NCBI GenBank assembly: GCA_020247305.1
Contig: JADCJE010000052.1
Span: 1 to 64,000 of the forward strand
DNA from: Phycisphaerales bacterium
GTDB lineage: Bacteria; Planctomycetota; UBA1135; UBA2386
Direction: 5' to 3'
Length of the DNA: 64,000 nt
The notes below the pieces were generated by a model. That model did not search any database, was not told the origin of the DNA, and saw only the letters and a list, made by a program, of their open reading frames with translations. A program made the position numbers and the translations under genes. How positions within the stretch are numbered: the stretch's first letter is position 1; each line of letters begins with the position of its first letter. Positions 36,277-45,300 of the stretch are shown here, piece by piece.

Positions 36277-36412
36277 CGGCAGGTCGTGCGCGGGCGGACT
36301 GCGGCCAACATCGGTCGCCGCAGCGTCCGGCCTTGACGTCCTCGTCCGGCTCGGCGTGAGCGCCGACGAAACCTGTTGGCATCGGCCTGCGCGCGGCGAA
36401 GATGTCCCGCGC

Positions 36413-37021
36413 ATGTCCGAGTGGCGAAAACGCGGTGGCATCGGCCCGATGCGTTGGCACCTGCTGGCGGGGATCGCCGCATGCGCGGCGAGCGTCGGCG
36501 CGCCATGGCTGTCCGCGACGCGCTCTGCGCGGGTCGAAGACCGCTGCAGCGAGCTGACGACCTGTCTTGCCACGTCGGTCCAGGACGCGGCCCGCCACGG
36601 CGAACCCGACCACGACCACGTGCTCGCACGCACCGTCGCGTTCGCCGGCGCGCTCGGGGTCTTCGCCGCCGACCTGGAGGCGCGCCCGTCGTCGGAGGCA
36701 GGTTGGCTGCTCTTCGCCAACAAGCACTACCTCTTCCGCGCCGCGCCGATCGCGCCCGATCCGGCCCGTCGTCACGCCGAAGATGCCCGTCCGGCGTACG
36801 AAGTCCTGGCCTGGCCGGTCGACGCGCAGAGCGCCGGACATGCGATGTTCTACGCCGCGGAAGACGCCCCGCGTTCCTACACGCGCAACCTCGCGCGCGG
36901 TTACCAAGGCGTCGGCGACCGCATGGCGGCGCCGGGACACGGTCGCCGGCGGGCCGCGACCGAGTTCGACCAGACGCATTCCTACCGCAGCATCGGCGAC
37001 GATCGCTGGATCTGCTACTGA
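36413..37021 (+). CDS. Hypothetical exported or membrane-anchored protein
   Basis: 202 residues, not recognised. A basic start (MSEWRKRGGIGPMR) and one hydrophobic stretch (WHLLAGIAACAASVGAPWL, about residues 15-33) suggest a signal anchor. The rest is mixed and contains HYLFRAAPIAPDP, AHAMFYAAEDAPRSYTRNLA-like text around residue 145 and ends EFDQTHSYRSIGDDRWICY. The pattern of a short N-terminal span with a periplasmic domain recalls pilin-like or secreted proteins but no family can be named. It stands alone between divergent and convergent neighbours. Confidence 0.6.
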   Translation: MSEWRKRGGIGPMRWHLLAGIAACAASVGAPWLSATRSARVEDRCSELTTCLATSVQDAARHGEPDHDHVLARTVAFAGALGVFAADLEARPSSEAGWLLFANKHYLFRAAPIAPDPARRHAEDARPAYEVLAWPVDAQSAGHAMFYAAEDAPRSYTRNLARGYQGVGDRMAAPGHGRRRAATEFDQTHSYRSIGDDRWICY

Positions 37022-37091
37022 GGGCGCGAGCCGCGCGCGCGGTGACGGGGCTCCGGTCCGCCGCGGCATGCGACGACCGGCCTCCGCTGCT

Positions 37092-38804
37092 TCAGAACAT
37101 GTCGCCGAGGAAGTCGGACAGGAACGCGCGCATGCCGGGAGCCTCGTCGCGGTGCGAGGAACGCAAGCGCAGCACCTCGTCGAGCGTCAGCCAGCGGCGC
37201 GCCAGCAGATTGAGCGCGAGGATGCGCATCTGCGGCAGTTCCTCGCGATCGAAGACGATGCCTCGCAGCGGCTCGACCATGGCGGACTGCAGGTCCTTGT
37301 CGACACGGTCTGCGGCGATTCCCGACAGCGTCGAGAGCATCGGCGACCGCAAGCGCCAATCGGCCTTCGGCAACTCCAGGAACGCCGCGAGCACGGCCCG
37401 CTCCGGCCCGCGCAGGTTGAGCATCAGCGTCGGCACGTAGTTGCGCGTCGTCAGCACGCCCTGGTTGCCGCGGCCGACGACCTTCTCCGGGCCGCGGTAG
37501 ATCGCCATCAGCGCCGCCGCAGCCGCCTCGCTCTGGTTCTGTGACAGCGCCTGCAGGAACGGCCGCGACTCGCCGTCCGGGGCGAGCGCGAACCGCTCGA
37601 CCAGGATCGGCACGGCCCGGCCGTCGCCACTGGCCGCCAACTGCGTGAGGATCTGCTGCAGGCGCGTGCCGCTCGCCGTCGGCACCTCGGCGAGCAGCGC
37701 CTCCACGGCCTTCGACCGGCCGCGGCGGGTCAACTCGCGCATGGCGAGGTTGCGCGTGTCGAGCGTCTCGTCCGGCCCGATCAACAGTTCGTAGGTGTCG
37801 GCGACGTCCTCCTCGCCGGCCCGCACAAGGGCGCGCGCGAGTTCGTAGCGGATGTCGGCCCGCGGATGCGTCGCCAGTGCGAAGAGGCCGTCGCGCAGGT
37901 CCCCGAGCTCGCCGAAGGTCGCGTGCCGCACAGCGAACTGCATGCGCTCGAGGTCTTCGCCGGCAAAGCTATCGAGCAGCCATGTCGTGCCGCGCGTGTC
38001 GCCGGCGGCGTGCAGGACGCCCGCGAGGATCGCCTTGAACTCGCCGACTGCGTCGTCCCACCGGCCGCCCAACACGGCGGCAGCGTCGGCTACCGGCAAC
38101 TGCAGAGCCTCCTTCAGGGCGAGGTCGCGGACCGCGATGCCCAGGCCGGACATGACGATCTCGCGCAGCGCGACGATCGCCTCGTCGCGCGGCAGGCGCA
38201 GGCGCACGGCGCGCACGTAGGCGGCGCGCGCCCGGCCATCCATGCGCGCGAAGGCCTGCGCGAGGTCTCGGACCGTCGCCGGCGCCCCGACGGAGCCGAG
38301 CGCCTGGAACGCCGCCTGCTGGACCACCGGATTGGGGTGCTGCAGCGCGCGCCGCAGCGGCGGGTCGAACCGGTCGTCGCCCATCGCGCCCATCGCTTCG
38401 ACGCAGTTCTTGACCACGTCGTCGAGACCCTTCTTGCCGAACGCCCGATCCATCGCGGCGGTCAACGGTTCGACGCCGTCCTCGGGCGCGCGCCGCCAGA
38501 ACTCGGTGGCTAGCAGCCATGCATCGCGCCGCACGTTGCCCTGAAGGTTGGCTGCCAGCCGTTCCAGGATCTGGCGGCGCGTGCGGACGTACTCAAGTCC
38601 GAGTTGCGGCGGGTACTCCAGCACGACCGGGAACTCCGGTTCGAACGGCGCCAACCGGTACGGATTCGGAGCGCCGGGCGAGGCTTCGCCGCGTTCCACC
38701 GGTCCGGCCTGCGCGGAGAGGACGGTCGCCAGGGGCAGCGCCGCCAGGACGAAGCGGACGCAGCGGGCGAAGCAAGGGGCGGCAGACAAGGACGGCATCG
38801 GCAT
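37092..38804 (-). CDS. Secreted HEAT-repeat protein
   Basis: 570 residues. Signal peptide (CVRFVLAALPLATVLSAQA, about residues 15-33), a Pro-rich stretch, then helical HEAT-type pairs along the rest: NPVVQQAAFQALGSVGAPAT (near 160), RADIRYELARALVRAGEEDV (near 310) and others at about 35-40 residue spacing. The second in-frame ATG (38798) could also be the start. It lies 90 bases downstream of the anti-sigma gene on the same strand and might be read through from it. Confidence 0.78.
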   Translation of the reverse strand: MPMPSLSAAPCFARCVRFVLAALPLATVLSAQAGPVERGEASPGAPNPYRLAPFEPEFPVVLEYPPQLGLEYVRTRRQILERLAANLQGNVRRDAWLLATEFWRRAPEDGVEPLTAAMDRAFGKKGLDDVVKNCVEAMGAMGDDRFDPPLRRALQHPNPVVQQAAFQALGSVGAPATVRDLAQAFARMDGRARAAYVRAVRLRLPRDEAIVALREIVMSGLGIAVRDLALKEALQLPVADAAAVLGGRWDDAVGEFKAILAGVLHAAGDTRGTTWLLDSFAGEDLERMQFAVRHATFGELGDLRDGLFALATHPRADIRYELARALVRAGEEDVADTYELLIGPDETLDTRNLAMRELTRRGRSKAVEALLAEVPTASGTRLQQILTQLAASGDGRAVPILVERFALAPDGESRPFLQALSQNQSEAAAAALMAIYRGPEKVVGRGNQGVLTTRNYVPTLMLNLRGPERAVLAAFLELPKADWRLRSPMLSTLSGIAADRVDKDLQSAMVEPLRGIVFDREELPQMRILALNLLARRWLTLDEVLRLRSSHRDEAPGMRAFLSDFLGDMF

Positions 38805-38894
38805 GCTGGGCTAGCGCGGTCGGCGACCAAGGTCACCGCGACGGCACCGCACTTCCTACCCCACCGCCGCGGCGACTACCCAGCGAAATCGGCG

Positions 38895-40418
38895 TCACGA
38901 ATCACCGCGGCCCGCGGCGGCTCCGGCGCGGCCGCCGGGGGCCGCGTAGCCGGTCGCAAGACACAGGCAGAACACGCTGCGATCGCGCAGACCGACCGGT
39001 GTCGGCATGACCGCCAGTTCGCGCAGTTCGGCCTGGTGGCGCGCGAAGCCGGCGCGCCCCGGAGCGACGGCCCAGGCGAACTGATGGCAGAGCACGAAGT
39101 CCGGCGCGAGCCGGATCGCCTTCCAGCGCCGCAGCGAGCGCTCGCGCGCGGCGCGCTCGTCTGCCGCGAGCAGGTTGCCGCCACCGTACAGCACGGCCGC
39201 GACGACCGCGGGGCCATCGTCGCCCCGGGCGATCCGGTCACGCAAGGCGCCGACGAGCAGGCTGCGGGCCATCATGCACCGGTTCGGCTCGACGCCGAAG
39301 GCCGGCAAGCGCTCCAACACGCGCGCCGCTTCGCCGATGACCGGTGGCGGCGACGACGAAAGCAACCACGCCGGCAACCGCCGCGACCATGTCTCGGCAT
39401 CGATAGCCACCAGGTCGGCGACCAGTCGATCACCGTGCAATCGAACCTCGGCAGCGAAGTCCCCGGTGGCGAGCGCGGCGTCGATCAACCCGGCGAGGCC
39501 AAACGCCAGCGCCTCGCCGCGCGCCTCCGACAAGCCGGCGACGAGGCCCCGGCCGAGCGATGCCAGCGCGCTGCGTCGCGCCGGCTCCGCAGCGCCGGCG
39601 GCGACGAGCGCTCGCACAGCGAACGAGAGCGCGACCGGATCGCTCGCCACCTCGCTGGCGTCGCGTTCGCCGGGCGCGGTCGAAGCCAGGTTGCTGCCCA
39701 ATGCAGCGATCTCGTCGGCCAGTTCCTGGACGCGCTCGTCGATGGCCGGCAAGCCGCCGCTCTGCGCCAACGCCGCGCGCCGCAGTTCCGCACTGGCGCG
39801 CAATTCGAAGTCGAAGCGCGCCAGCATGAGGGCGTTGCGCGGATCGAGCCAGGCGCGCAGGCCGTCGCCGCCCCGGCGCAGGCCGCCGCCGGCCCGGCGC
39901 AGGCCTTCGTCGAACGACTCCCGCAGCAGCGCCGAGGCTTCGAGTTCGAGGCGCCGCCGGATGACGCCGATGTCGTCGTCCCACGCCGGCGCCGGCTCGT
40001 CGACGGCGACCTCCAAGGCGGCGTGGCCCTGGTCCACGGGCGACGGCGCCAAGCGGAACCCCGCTGGCGACGGCGCAGCCGCCCGGGTGCGCGGCCGCAG
40101 TGGGTCCCAGGCGACCAACAAGAGGAACACCGCGGCCGCAGCCGCGGCGAGGCAAGTCCACGACCGCAGACCGCCGACCGGCTGCGGCACCCGCTGCTCC
40201 GCGCGCCGGACGACCGCCGCGAGCTTCGCGCCGTACGCCGGCCCCGGCTCCACGACGAGCAGCCGCGCCGACTGCACGAACGAAACCTCGTCCGCCAGGT
40301 CGAGCAACTGCATCGGATCGACGCCGATCCGGGCCCGCGCGGCAGCGAGTTGCGCCGCATCGCCCTGGCCCAGCGCCACGTCGAGCATCGTCAGGTCGTG
40401 ATCCGGAGCCGACGTCAT
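38895..40418 (-). CDS. Probable anti-sigma factor, membrane-anchored
   Basis: 507 residues. A cytoplasmic part of about 85 residues (LDVALGQGDAAQLAAARARI...), one membrane helix (about 86-104, TCLAAAAAAVFLLLVAW) and a large extracytoplasmic region of about 400 residues with helical text. The gene overlaps the ECF sigma gene in ATGA, which is the standard arrangement for a sigma/anti-sigma pair; the role is inferred from that and from the topology. The HxxxCxxC zinc motif of ZAS-type anti-sigma factors is absent. The large outer domain is unrecognised and could sense envelope stress. Confidence 0.7.
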   Translation of the reverse strand: MTSAPDHDLTMLDVALGQGDAAQLAAARARIGVDPMQLLDLADEVSFVQSARLLVVEPGPAYGAKLAAVVRRAEQRVPQPVGGLRSWTCLAAAAAAVFLLLVAWDPLRPRTRAAAPSPAGFRLAPSPVDQGHAALEVAVDEPAPAWDDDIGVIRRRLELEASALLRESFDEGLRRAGGGLRRGGDGLRAWLDPRNALMLARFDFELRASAELRRAALAQSGGLPAIDERVQELADEIAALGSNLASTAPGERDASEVASDPVALSFAVRALVAAGAAEPARRSALASLGRGLVAGLSEARGEALAFGLAGLIDAALATGDFAAEVRLHGDRLVADLVAIDAETWSRRLPAWLLSSSPPPVIGEAARVLERLPAFGVEPNRCMMARSLLVGALRDRIARGDDGPAVVAAVLYGGGNLLAADERAARERSLRRWKAIRLAPDFVLCHQFAWAVAPGRAGFARHQAELRELAVMPTPVGLRDRSVFCLCLATGYAAPGGRAGAAAGRGDS

Positions 40419-41053
40419 CCAGCGCCTCCGCTGCGTCGCATGCGGACCTCGCCCACGGCGGGGCGGGCCAGCAGTTGCTTGAGCGCCTGCGTGGCGTTGT
40501 GCATGCGCGACTTGACGGTTCCCACCGGGATGTCGAGCAACGCGCTGATCTCCTGGTACGGCAGCTCCTGGTAGACGGCCAGCTCGAACACGATGCGGTG
40601 CGGCTCGGTCAGGCGCTCCAGCGCCGCGCGCAACGCCGCCTTCTCCTCGTCGCCTGCCAACTGCTGCACCGGCGTCGACGTCGGGGCCGCGTACTCGATC
40701 GACGCCGCCTCGTCCTCACCGGGCAACAGCACCTGATCGTACGAAATCACCCGCGGACGCGGACGCTGCTGGCGGTAATGATCGATCCAGAGGTTCGTCG
40801 CGCAGCGGTAGACGAACGTCATCATCCGCCCCTCGGGCCGATACCGCTTGCTGCCGCGCAGCAGCTTCAGGAACAGGTCCTGGGCGAGGTCCTCGGCCCG
40901 GTCGCGGTCCCAGCACAGCCGGTAGAAGAACTGCAACATGCGGTCGCGGCAGGCGTCGACGAGTTGCCGGAACGCCTGCGCATCGCCGTCGCGGTAGCGC
41001 GCGAGGTAGTCGACTTCGCCGTCACCCGCCGGTTGGTTCGTTCGGTGCTGCAC
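40415..41053 (-). CDS. ECF-type RNA polymerase sigma factor
   Basis: 212 residues. Region 2 spans about residues 20-95 (RMLQFFYRLCWDRDRAEDLA, then QDLFLKLLRG and FVYRCATNLWIDHYR) and region 4 about 145-200 (LTEPHRIVFELAVYQELPYQ and EISALLDIPVGTVKSRMHNA), so it binds core polymerase and both promoter elements. The start is a GTG at 41053 with a perfect GGAGG five bases upstream; longer readings extend into low-complexity text. The stop overlaps the anti-sigma start. It is likely released by cleavage or dissociation of its partner. Confidence 0.93.
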   Translation of the reverse strand: MQHRTNQPAGDGEVDYLARYRDGDAQAFRQLVDACRDRMLQFFYRLCWDRDRAEDLAQDLFLKLLRGSKRYRPEGRMMTFVYRCATNLWIDHYRQQRPRPRVISYDQVLLPGEDEAASIEYAAPTSTPVQQLAGDEEKAALRAALERLTEPHRIVFELAVYQELPYQEISALLDIPVGTVKSRMHNATQALKQLLARPAVGEVRMRRSGGAG

Positions 41054-41100
41054 AGAGGCCTCCGCGGATCGCACCCGGAACGCGGTGCGCCGCTTGGGGT

Positions 41101-41592
41101 TCAGACGATCTTCGGCAGGTTGCCGAGCCACGGGAAGTCGCCGGGTGTCGCGGTGAGCACGGCAGCCCGACCGCCGTGCTTGTCGTTGGCGAGCTGCAGC
41201 CACAAGGTACGTTCCGGCATGAGGTTGCGGACACGATCCGCCCACTCGACGACCGCCACGGCGGCCGGATCGAACAGGTATTCCAAGCCGCCGTCGCGCA
41301 GGAATCCGGCAAGTTTCTGCGGCAGGTAGGCATCCGCATGCAGCAGCCGCAGCGGCCCACCGTGTTCGATGACGAGCAGATACGTCGGGCTGCTGACGCC
41401 ATCCGGATCGTCAACCGCGAGGCCGCATGCCACCCCGCGCGCCAGCGTCGTCTTGCCGGCGCCAAGGTCGCCAACGAGCGCCAGCGCGTCGCCGGCGCGC
41501 AGCCGTTCGCCCAACCGCACGCCAAGACGGTGCGTGGCGTCGGCGTCGGCCAGCGCCACGCGCACTTCCTGCGGGCGGCCCTCACCGACCAT
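41101..41592 (-). CDS. tsaE: tRNA t6A synthesis ATPase TsaE
   Basis: 163 residues. TsaE is the small ATPase that supports threonylcarbamoyl-adenosine (t6A37) formation on ANN-decoding tRNAs together with TsaB and TsaD. The P-loop VGDLGAGKTTLARGVACGL (near residue 38), SPTYLLVIEHGG and LRLLHADAYL (Walker B-like) and VVEWADRV are the family signature. The start overlaps the end of the S26-like gene by 11 bases. Neither tsaB nor tsaD is in the window. Confidence 0.92.
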   Translation of the reverse strand: MVGEGRPQEVRVALADADATHRLGVRLGERLRAGDALALVGDLGAGKTTLARGVACGLAVDDPDGVSSPTYLLVIEHGGPLRLLHADAYLPQKLAGFLRDGGLEYLFDPAAVAVVEWADRVRNLMPERTLWLQLANDKHGGRAAVLTATPGDFPWLGNLPKIV

Positions 41593-42016
41593 CGAACCCG
41601 CCTTCGCGTTCGGCGGCGAAGACCACGAGCACGGTGCTGGCCAGGGCCCGGCGCGGCAGCACACCGAAGTCACGGCTGTCGCGGAAACCCGATCCAGGGG
41701 CTGGATGCTCGATGCGCACCGTGTCGCCGTCGAGCGCCACGACGCGCGAGAGCATCCGACCGTCGGGTGTGTCGACGAATGCGTTGCAACCGACGCGGAC
41801 GCCGACGCACCAACGATCGACGAGCAACAAGGCGCCCGGCGGCGCCTCCGGCACCGTCGCCATGCCAACCGGCACGACGACCGCGCCGAACTGGGCAAGC
41901 AACCATGCAGCAACGACCGCCGTCAGGACCGTGGTCGCCCGCCGCAGCCGCGTTGCGTGCGCGAGCAGGTCGACGCCGGCAGAGCGCGGCGCGGGCACGG
42001 TGCCGGATACAGCCAT
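41582..42016 (-). CDS. Degenerate S26 signal-peptidase-like protein
   Basis: 144 residues with one N-terminal membrane helix (about 27-50). After it, ATVPEAPPGALLLVDRW, MLSRVVALDGDTVRI and DSRDFGVLPRRAL follow the order of S26 signal peptidase boxes. The catalytic dyad is missing: where the family has Ser-Met-x-Pro this reads GMATVP (Gly51), and where it has Lys-Arg-Val-Val this reads SRVV (Ser90). So it is probably not a working peptidase, or it is a different protein that borrowed the fold. It lies between thiE and tsaE with an 11-base overlap to tsaE. Confidence 0.6.
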   Translation of the reverse strand: MAVSGTVPAPRSAGVDLLAHATRLRRATTVLTAVVAAWLLAQFGAVVVPVGMATVPEAPPGALLLVDRWCVGVRVGCNAFVDTPDGRMLSRVVALDGDTVRIEHPAPGSGFRDSRDFGVLPRRALASTVLVVFAAEREGGFDGR

Positions 42017-42114
42017 GGCGGCAAGTATGCGCCGTCGGGCCGCGACAGCCAATCCACGCCCGATTGCCGCAGCAGCGGCCGCTGGCGACGTTGGCCGCCG
42101 GAGCGACCGCGTCA

Positions 42115-42780
42115 TCAGGCAGCGCCGTCGAGCGCGCGGTCCACGGCGTCTTGCAGCGCGGTCGCCGCAGCGGCGACATCGGCCGCTTCGCACAGCGCGC
42201 CGCGCACGGCAAACCCGACGGGTCGATGCTGCGGCGGCAGGGCGCGCACCGCGGCGATCCGTTCGGCGGTGACGCCGCCGAGCCAAAGCACCGGCAAGCG
42301 AGCGTCCGCGGTCCACGCGCCAGCGCGCGCCGGCCCGAGCCCGTTGTGGCCCGGTTTGCTCGCCGTCGTCCAGACCGGCGACAGCAGCGCGAAGTCCGCG
42401 CCTGCGGCGGCTGCGGCGGCGAGTTCCTCGGGGTCGTGGCAGGACACGCCAAGGCGAGCCCTGCCAGCGAGCGCCAACCGCGCTGCCGCCGGCGGCAGGC
42501 TGCGATGCCCCACCTGCACGCCGTCACAGCAGCCGGCAGCGGCGACGTCGACGCGATCGTTGACGAACAACTGGCCGCCCACTGCGCGCAGCAACGGCTG
42601 CAGTTCGAGCGCCACCGCCGCCAACTGCCGCACCGACCACGACGGTTCGCGCAGTTGCACCGAGCGCACGCCACCGGCTATCGCGGCGCCGACGATGCCA
42701 CGCAGCCGCGCGACGTCGCCGACGCCGTCGGTCACGAGCAGCAAGCGCGGCGGCGGCAACGGCGCGAGGACAGGCTCCAT
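42115..42780 (-). CDS. thiE: Thiamine-phosphate synthase (ThiE/TenI family)
   Basis: 221 residues, TIM-barrel. ThiE joins the pyrimidine and thiazole moieties to give thiamine phosphate. RSVQLREPSWSVRQLAA, LFVNDRVDVAAAGCCDGVQV, LGVSCHDPEELAAAAAAGAD and LLSPVWTTASKPGHNGLG are the usual ThiE/TenI motifs, and VLWLGGVTAERI ends the barrel. No other thiamine gene is nearby and TenI-type proteins share these motifs, so a TenI-like role cannot be excluded. It opens the thiE - S26-like - tsaE run. Confidence 0.85.
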   Translation of the reverse strand: MEPVLAPLPPPRLLLVTDGVGDVARLRGIVGAAIAGGVRSVQLREPSWSVRQLAAVALELQPLLRAVGGQLFVNDRVDVAAAGCCDGVQVGHRSLPPAAARLALAGRARLGVSCHDPEELAAAAAAGADFALLSPVWTTASKPGHNGLGPARAGAWTADARLPVLWLGGVTAERIAAVRALPPQHRPVGFAVRGALCEAADVAAAATALQDAVDRALDGAA

Positions 42781-42863
42781 GCCGCGAGTTAGCCCCGCCG
42801 GACCGCGGCGCGCAAGCGCTGCCTCCGCTTTACAGCAGCCGCGGCCACCGCTCTCCTGCGGCG

Positions 42864-44225
42864 GTGCACCGATCCAAACTCCGCGCGGTCGCCGTCCTGC
42901 TCGCCAGCTGCGCTGCCGCGCCGACGACCGACGCCGCGCCGGCTGCGGCCTGCGACCGCCTCTTCACCCGCGCCCTCGCGGACAACGCCGCGATTGCAAC
43001 GCTCGCCAACCTGCTGGACGCAGCGCCCAAGCGCCTGTCCGGCTCGCCGGGCTACGACGACGCGGTCGCCTGGGCCATGGCGCAGATGCGCGCCATGGGC
43101 CTGCACAACGTCCGCGCCGAGCCGTGCACGGTGCCGATCTGGCGGCGCGGCGTCGAGCTGGCGTCCATCGCCGGCAACGGTCGGCAACTGCGCGTGACCG
43201 CGCTCGGCGGCAGCGTCGGCACCGGCGACGACGGCATCATGGCCGAGGTCGTCGAGGTGCGCTCGTTCGAGCAGTTGGCGGCGCTCGGCGACGCCGCCCG
43301 CGGCAAGATCGTCTTCTTCAATCGGCCGATGCCGCGCGCGCTGCGCCGCACCGGCTCGGCCTACGGCGAAGCGGTGCCGCAGCGCAGCAACGGCGCGATC
43401 GAGGCCGGCAAGGCCGGCGCCGTGGCGGCGCTGGTACGGTCGATGACAACCGCGATCGACGGCCATCCGCACACCGGCGCGATGTCCTACGCCGAAGGCG
43501 TGCCGCAGGTGCCGGCGGCGGCGATCGCGACCGCGGATGCCGAAGCGCTGTCGGCCTTGCTGCAGCGCGGCCCGGTGCACGTGCGCCTGCAGTTGACCTG
43601 CGCCACGGTGGGCGAAGGGCCGGGCGCCAACGTGGTCGGCGAGTTGACGGGGAGCGAACGCCCGGACGAGGTCGTCGTCGTCGGCGGCCATCTCGACGCC
43701 TGGGACCTCGGCCGCGGCGCGCACGACGACGCGGCCGGCTGCGTGCACGCGCTCGAAGCCGTGCGTTTGTTGCAGGCGACCGGCCTGCGGCCCAAACGCA
43801 CGGTGCGAGTCGTGCTGTTCGCCAACGAGGAGAATGGCCTGCGCGGCGCCAAGGCCTACGCCGCGGCCCATCGCGACGAGGCGGCGCGGCACGTCGCGGC
43901 GATCGAGTCGGACGCCGGCGGCTTCACGCCGCTCGGCTTCACCTGCTCGTTGCGCGACGCCGCCGCCGAGGCCGTGCGACGGCGCCTGCTGCCGTTGCAG
44001 GACTTCGGCGCCGGGGCGTTCCTGCCCGGCGCTGGCTCCGGCGGCGCCGACCTCGGGCCGCTGCTGGCGCTCGGCGTGCCTTGCTACGGCCTGCTCGTCG
44101 ACGGCCAGAAGTACTTCGACTACCACCACACCGCCGTCGACGACCTGCCGGCCGTGCACGAACGCGAACTGGCGCTCGGCGCCGCGGCGGTGGCGTTCGC
44201 CGCCTGGACCCTCGCGGACGGCTGA
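42864..44225 (+). CDS. M28 family metallopeptidase lipoprotein
   Basis: 453 residues. The start is a GTG at 42864; the signal ends in a lipobox LLASC (Cys16). The peptidase core shows the two-zinc ligands of M28: VVVGGHLDAWDLGRGAHDDA (His and Asp, near residue 275), FANEENGLRGAKAY (Glu pair, near 320), ESDAGG (Asp, near 350) and KYFDYHHTAVDDL (His, near 422). Between N-terminus and core sits a PA-like domain with GKIVFFNRPMPR. The expected role is extracytoplasmic aminopeptidase or carboxypeptidase. Convergent with rfbB. Confidence 0.93.
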   Translation: MHRSKLRAVAVLLASCAAAPTTDAAPAAACDRLFTRALADNAAIATLANLLDAAPKRLSGSPGYDDAVAWAMAQMRAMGLHNVRAEPCTVPIWRRGVELASIAGNGRQLRVTALGGSVGTGDDGIMAEVVEVRSFEQLAALGDAARGKIVFFNRPMPRALRRTGSAYGEAVPQRSNGAIEAGKAGAVAALVRSMTTAIDGHPHTGAMSYAEGVPQVPAAAIATADAEALSALLQRGPVHVRLQLTCATVGEGPGANVVGELTGSERPDEVVVVGGHLDAWDLGRGAHDDAAGCVHALEAVRLLQATGLRPKRTVRVVLFANEENGLRGAKAYAAAHRDEAARHVAAIESDAGGFTPLGFTCSLRDAAAEAVRRRLLPLQDFGAGAFLPGAGSGGADLGPLLALGVPCYGLLVDGQKYFDYHHTAVDDLPAVHERELALGAAAVAFAAWTLADG

Positions 44226-44233
44226 ACACCGGC

Positions 44234-44261
44234 GCCGGCCGTCGACCGTCCGACAGCCGGC
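44234..44261. terminator. Bidirectional hairpin between convergent genes
   Basis: GCCGGC-c-GTCG-accgtc-CGAC-a-GCCGGC: a ten-pair stem with one mismatch and a six-base loop, lying between the M28 peptidase stop and the rfbB stop. No T-run follows on either side. Its position between convergent stops makes a shared terminator likely. Confidence 0.5.
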
Positions 44262-44270
44262 TGGCCGAGC

Positions 44271-45281
44271 TCAGCGGCCGCCGTACTGCTGCATGTAGTA
44301 GTCCTGGTACGCGCCGCTGCGCACGCGCTCCCACCATGCGCGGTTCTGCTGGTACCACGCGACGGTGTCGCGCAGCCCGGACTCGAACGTGTAGACCGGC
44401 GTCCAACCGAGCGTCGCGCGCGCCTTGCTGGAGTCCATCGCGTAGCGGCGATCGTGGCCCGGCCGGTCCTTGACGTAGTGGATCAGGTCCTCGCCCTTGC
44501 CGAGCAGGCGCAGGATCTCCTTCACGACGAACAGGTTCTCGCGTTCCGCGTCGCCACCGAAGTTGTAGACCTCGCCGGCGCGGCCGCGCTCCATCGCCGC
44601 CCGGATGCCGGCGCAGTGGTCGAGGACGTGGATCCAGTCGCGGACGTTCTTGCCGTCGCCGTAGACGGGCAGCTTCTTGCCCTCCATGGCATTGGCGATC
44701 ATCAGCGGGATCAGCTTCTCGGGGAACTGGTACGGACCGTAGTTGTTCGAGCAGCGCGTGATCACGCAGTCCATGTGGTGCGTGTGCACCGCCGCGCGGA
44801 CCATCAGGTCACTGCCGGCCTTGCTCGCCGAGTACGGCGAGTTCGGCTGGATCGGCGTCTCCTCGGTGAAGTAGCCCCAAGCGCCGAGCGAGCCGTAGAC
44901 CTCGTCGGTGCTGACGTGCACGAAACGCTGGGTCTTGTACACGCGCGCCTTGTCGAGCAGCACCTGCGTGCCGATCACGTTGGTGCGCACGAACGCGGTG
45001 GCGTCGAGCACCGACCGGTCGACGTGGCTCTCGGCGGCGAAGTGCACGACCACGTCCGGGCGGTGCTCGGCGAAGCATGCGTCCATCGCGGCCGCGTCGG
45101 CGATGTCCGCCTTGACGAAGGCGTAGCGCTCGTTGCGCTCGACGTCGGCGAGGTTCTCGAGGTTGCCCGCGTACGTCAGCGAGTCGACGTTGACGAGCCG
45201 GTGGTCGCTGGCCTGCAGCAGGAGGCGGACGAAGTTGGAGCCGATGAAGCCGGCTCCGCCGGTGACGAGGATCTTGCTCAC
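44271..45281 (-). CDS. rfbB: dTDP-glucose 4,6-dehydratase
   Basis: 336 residues. RfbB removes water from dTDP-glucose to give dTDP-4-keto-6-deoxyglucose, second step of dTDP-rhamnose synthesis. NAD-binding TGGAGFIGSNFVRLLL (near residue 7), VVHFAAESHVDRSV, VSTDEVYGSLG, the catalytic YSASKAGSD and NNYGPYQFPEKLIPLMI are all there. The GTG at 45281 immediately precedes the Rossmann motif and has GGAA upstream; longer readings are low-complexity. It is the last gene of a five-gene minus operon. Confidence 0.96.
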   Translation of the reverse strand: MSKILVTGGAGFIGSNFVRLLLQASDHRLVNVDSLTYAGNLENLADVERNERYAFVKADIADAAAMDACFAEHRPDVVVHFAAESHVDRSVLDATAFVRTNVIGTQVLLDKARVYKTQRFVHVSTDEVYGSLGAWGYFTEETPIQPNSPYSASKAGSDLMVRAAVHTHHMDCVITRCSNNYGPYQFPEKLIPLMIANAMEGKKLPVYGDGKNVRDWIHVLDHCAGIRAAMERGRAGEVYNFGGDAERENLFVVKEILRLLGKGEDLIHYVKDRPGHDRRYAMDSSKARATLGWTPVYTFESGLRDTVAWYQQNRAWWERVRSGAYQDYYMQQYGGR

Positions 45282-45300
45282 GGAAGGTTCCGGGGTTGGC

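Noticed and set aside
45281-45300. CCTTCCGTGA near the rfbB start as a further copy of the dispersed repeat
   Set aside because: Only ten bases match and neither the GGCGTGG core nor the TCCTAG end is present; it is most likely a chance match.
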